The notes beneath the pieces are model-generated. The model was not told where the DNA came from. It worked only from the letters and a program-made list of their open reading frames with translations, and ran no database searches. A stretch of 64,000 bases of DNA from Nodularia sp. NIES-3585 (GTDB taxonomy: Bacteria; Cyanobacteriota; Cyanobacteriia; Cyanobacteriales; Nostocaceae): contig NZ_BDUB01000001.1 in the NCBI RefSeq assembly GCF_002218065.1, forward strand, positions 5,179,118-5,243,117, read 5' to 3'. Positions 62,938 through 64,000 of the stretch are shown in pieces. Both the position numbers and the translations under genes were made by a program. The stretch's first letter is position 1. Each line of letters begins with the position of its first letter.

Positions 62938-64000
62938 TTACCTTTCAGCTACCCGCATTAATAAAAATAAACCTATTCCTAAAAACAGGAAATTGGGTAG
63001 CCAAGCTCCTAGGAAGGGAGAGAAAACACCAGCTTGTCCCATCGCACCACTAATAAAGAAAATTAAATAATAGGTAAAAATTACAATCACACTCACACCA
63101 AAACTTGTGCCTCGTCCGCTACGCTGGGGTCTGGTTCCCATAGCTGCACCGACCAAGCCAAAGACTACACAAACAAATGGCAAAGAAAATTTTTGTTGGA
63201 TACGTACTTGCAGTTTACGAATTTTTTGCCTGTCGCCACCAATACGTTCTATTTCTAATTGTTCTAAAGACTCAGCAATATTCATTTCGCCATAATCTCG
63301 GCTTCTTTCTACTAAGTTTAATGGTGTGCGGGGCAGTCGCAGTTGTTGGTGTTCAAACCGTAAAATGTTGCGATAGGAGCGGTCAGGAGCTACTAAATAA
63401 ACTGTACCGTTGTAAAAATCCCAAACGTTGTCAGAAGCATTCCACTGGGCAGATTCTGATACCACAATTTGATTTAACCCTTCTGTGGTGCGGTCGATAA
63501 TTGTTAAACCCTTCATCCGCTTCCCATCAAACTGGTCAGCATAAAATAAACGTGCCAGTATTCTGTTCTTGCTACCATCTGACTCTTCAACGTCTCGGTA
63601 TTCGGGATAGAAGATATTTGATTGCTGAAAAGTGGGTCTGTCTGACTTGAGAGCTTTCTCCAGAGTCATTGTTGCTTGGTAATTTGCAGCTGGTGCTATT
63701 TGTTCATTAAAGACAAATGTCAACCCTGTAACCAGCATACTCAACATCACAGCCGTTAGTACCATGCGATAGACACTTACCCCACAGCCACGCATAGCAA
63801 TGAGTTCGCTCTCGCTCGAAAGACGACTATAAGTCATCAAAGTAGCCAGCAGCGTGGACATGGGAAAAGCTAAGACAATAAAATTAGGAAACTTTAACAA
63901 AAAAACCTGAATTGCAATGCTGATTGGCAATCCAGATTCCACAATTCGCCTCACTAGCTCAAACACAGCATCAATAGTCACACCCAGTGATGAAAATGCT
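62938..64000 (-). CDS. LptF/LptG family permease, 5' end cut by the window
   Basis: The gene runs past the right edge: at the window end the frame continues upstream of the first internal Met with the residues AFSSLG in frame, as in full-length relatives. The visible part has helices at the N-terminal region (FVVLAFPMSTLLATLMTYSRLSSESELIAMRGCGVSVYRMVL) and three at the C-terminus, with a periplasmic beta-jellyroll between. These permeases extract lipopolysaccharide from the inner membrane with LptB. A cyanobacterial member is typically single rather than an LptF/LptG pair. The true start is outside the window. Confidence 0.93.
   Translation of the reverse strand, partial: AFSSLGVTIDAVFELVRRIVESGLPISIAIQVFLLKFPNFIVLAFPMSTLLATLMTYSRLSSESELIAMRGCGVSVYRMVLTAVMLSMLVTGLTFVFNEQIAPAANYQATMTLEKALKSDRPTFQQSNIFYPEYRDVEESDGSKNRILARLFYADQFDGKRMKGLTIIDRTTEGLNQIVVSESAQWNASDNVWDFYNGTVYLVAPDRSYRNILRFEHQQLRLPRTPLNLVERSRDYGEMNIAESLEQLEIERIGGDRQKIRKLQVRIQQKFSLPFVCVVFGLVGAAMGTRPQRSGRGTSFGVSVIVIFTYYLIFFISGAMGQAGVFSPFLGAWLPNFLFLGIGLFLLMRVAER

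Overview
The window looks like a piece of chromosome from a filamentous, heterocyst-forming cyanobacterium (Nostocales). Evidence: a light-dependent protochlorophyllide reductase, a BicA-type bicarbonate transporter with sodium antiporters, an RNase P RNA gene interrupted by heptanucleotide repeats, many other heptanucleotide (STRR) tracts, frequent HIP1 octamers (GCGATCGC), a CIRCE-controlled solo groEL, many pentapeptide-repeat proteins and a 37-nt CRISPR repeat ending in GAAAC. The genus cannot be fixed from the sequence alone. Nearly all genes are ordinary chromosomal genes. No prophage or plasmid backbone is visible.

Layout. 0-6 kb: two PD-(D/E)XK-type nuclease-fold proteins, por, a solitary TnpB transposon gene, a lumenal pentapeptide protein divergent from yraN. 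6-17.7 kb: housekeeping enzymes (two SDRs including fabG, y-type thioredoxin, serA, prmA, queA, a TPR protein, a COG3146 acyltransferase, a RibD-type reductase). 17.9-22 kb: a membrane histidine kinase, a Gfo/Idh/MocA oxidoreductase carrying an in-frame heptad repeat, and a PEP-CTERM surface protein with about 1 kb of gene-free DNA upstream. 23-29.7 kb: rnc, rnpB, a conserved hypothetical, corA, groEL2 with CIRCE, and a WecA/MraY-type transferase. 29.8-37.2 kb: one minus-strand block of ion-transport genes, mrpCDEFG-(DUF4040)-mrpB, a NapA-type Na+/H+ antiporter and bicA. 37.7-40.4 kb: two paralogous pentapeptide proteins. 40.6-45.6 kb: a SelD-N-terminus-like flavoprotein, a methyltransferase-like protein, a histidine phosphatase, glucokinase and an exported protein. 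46.0-46.7 kb: a CRISPR array of 10 repeats without cas genes in the window. 46.9-50 kb: a TRAP transporter for 2-oxoacids. 50.4-64 kb: a cytochrome b/molybdoenzyme pair, fused pyrF-pyrE, a PerM/AI-2E permease, DUF4174, a double histidine phosphatase, a dihydroorotase-like protein, era, a carotenoid oxygenase, a low-complexity membrane-anchored protein, and an LptF/G permease cut by the window end.

How genes work together. The 29.8-37.2 kb block is a plausible functional unit: BicA imports bicarbonate with Na+, and NapA and the Mrp complex expel Na+. The TRAP binding protein and its two permease subunits converge on each other. rnpB and rnc lie on the same strand and both process RNA. pyrF-pyrE and a dihydroorotase homologue lie about 4 kb apart, but the latter lacks several canonical catalytic residues.

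The most unusual signals are in the DNA between and inside genes: a near-identical A-rich heptad leader directly before the start codons of both glk and the dihydroorotase-like gene, a heptad tract inside the Gfo/Idh/MocA coding sequence, two copies of a small element with AGGACTTACGCAA terminal inverted repeats, a duplicated 35-bp gene tail beside the lumenal pentapeptide gene, a recent 60-bp in-frame duplication in a pentapeptide gene, and a perfectly duplicated repeat-spacer unit in the CRISPR array. I found no clear example of a wholly new multi-gene system.
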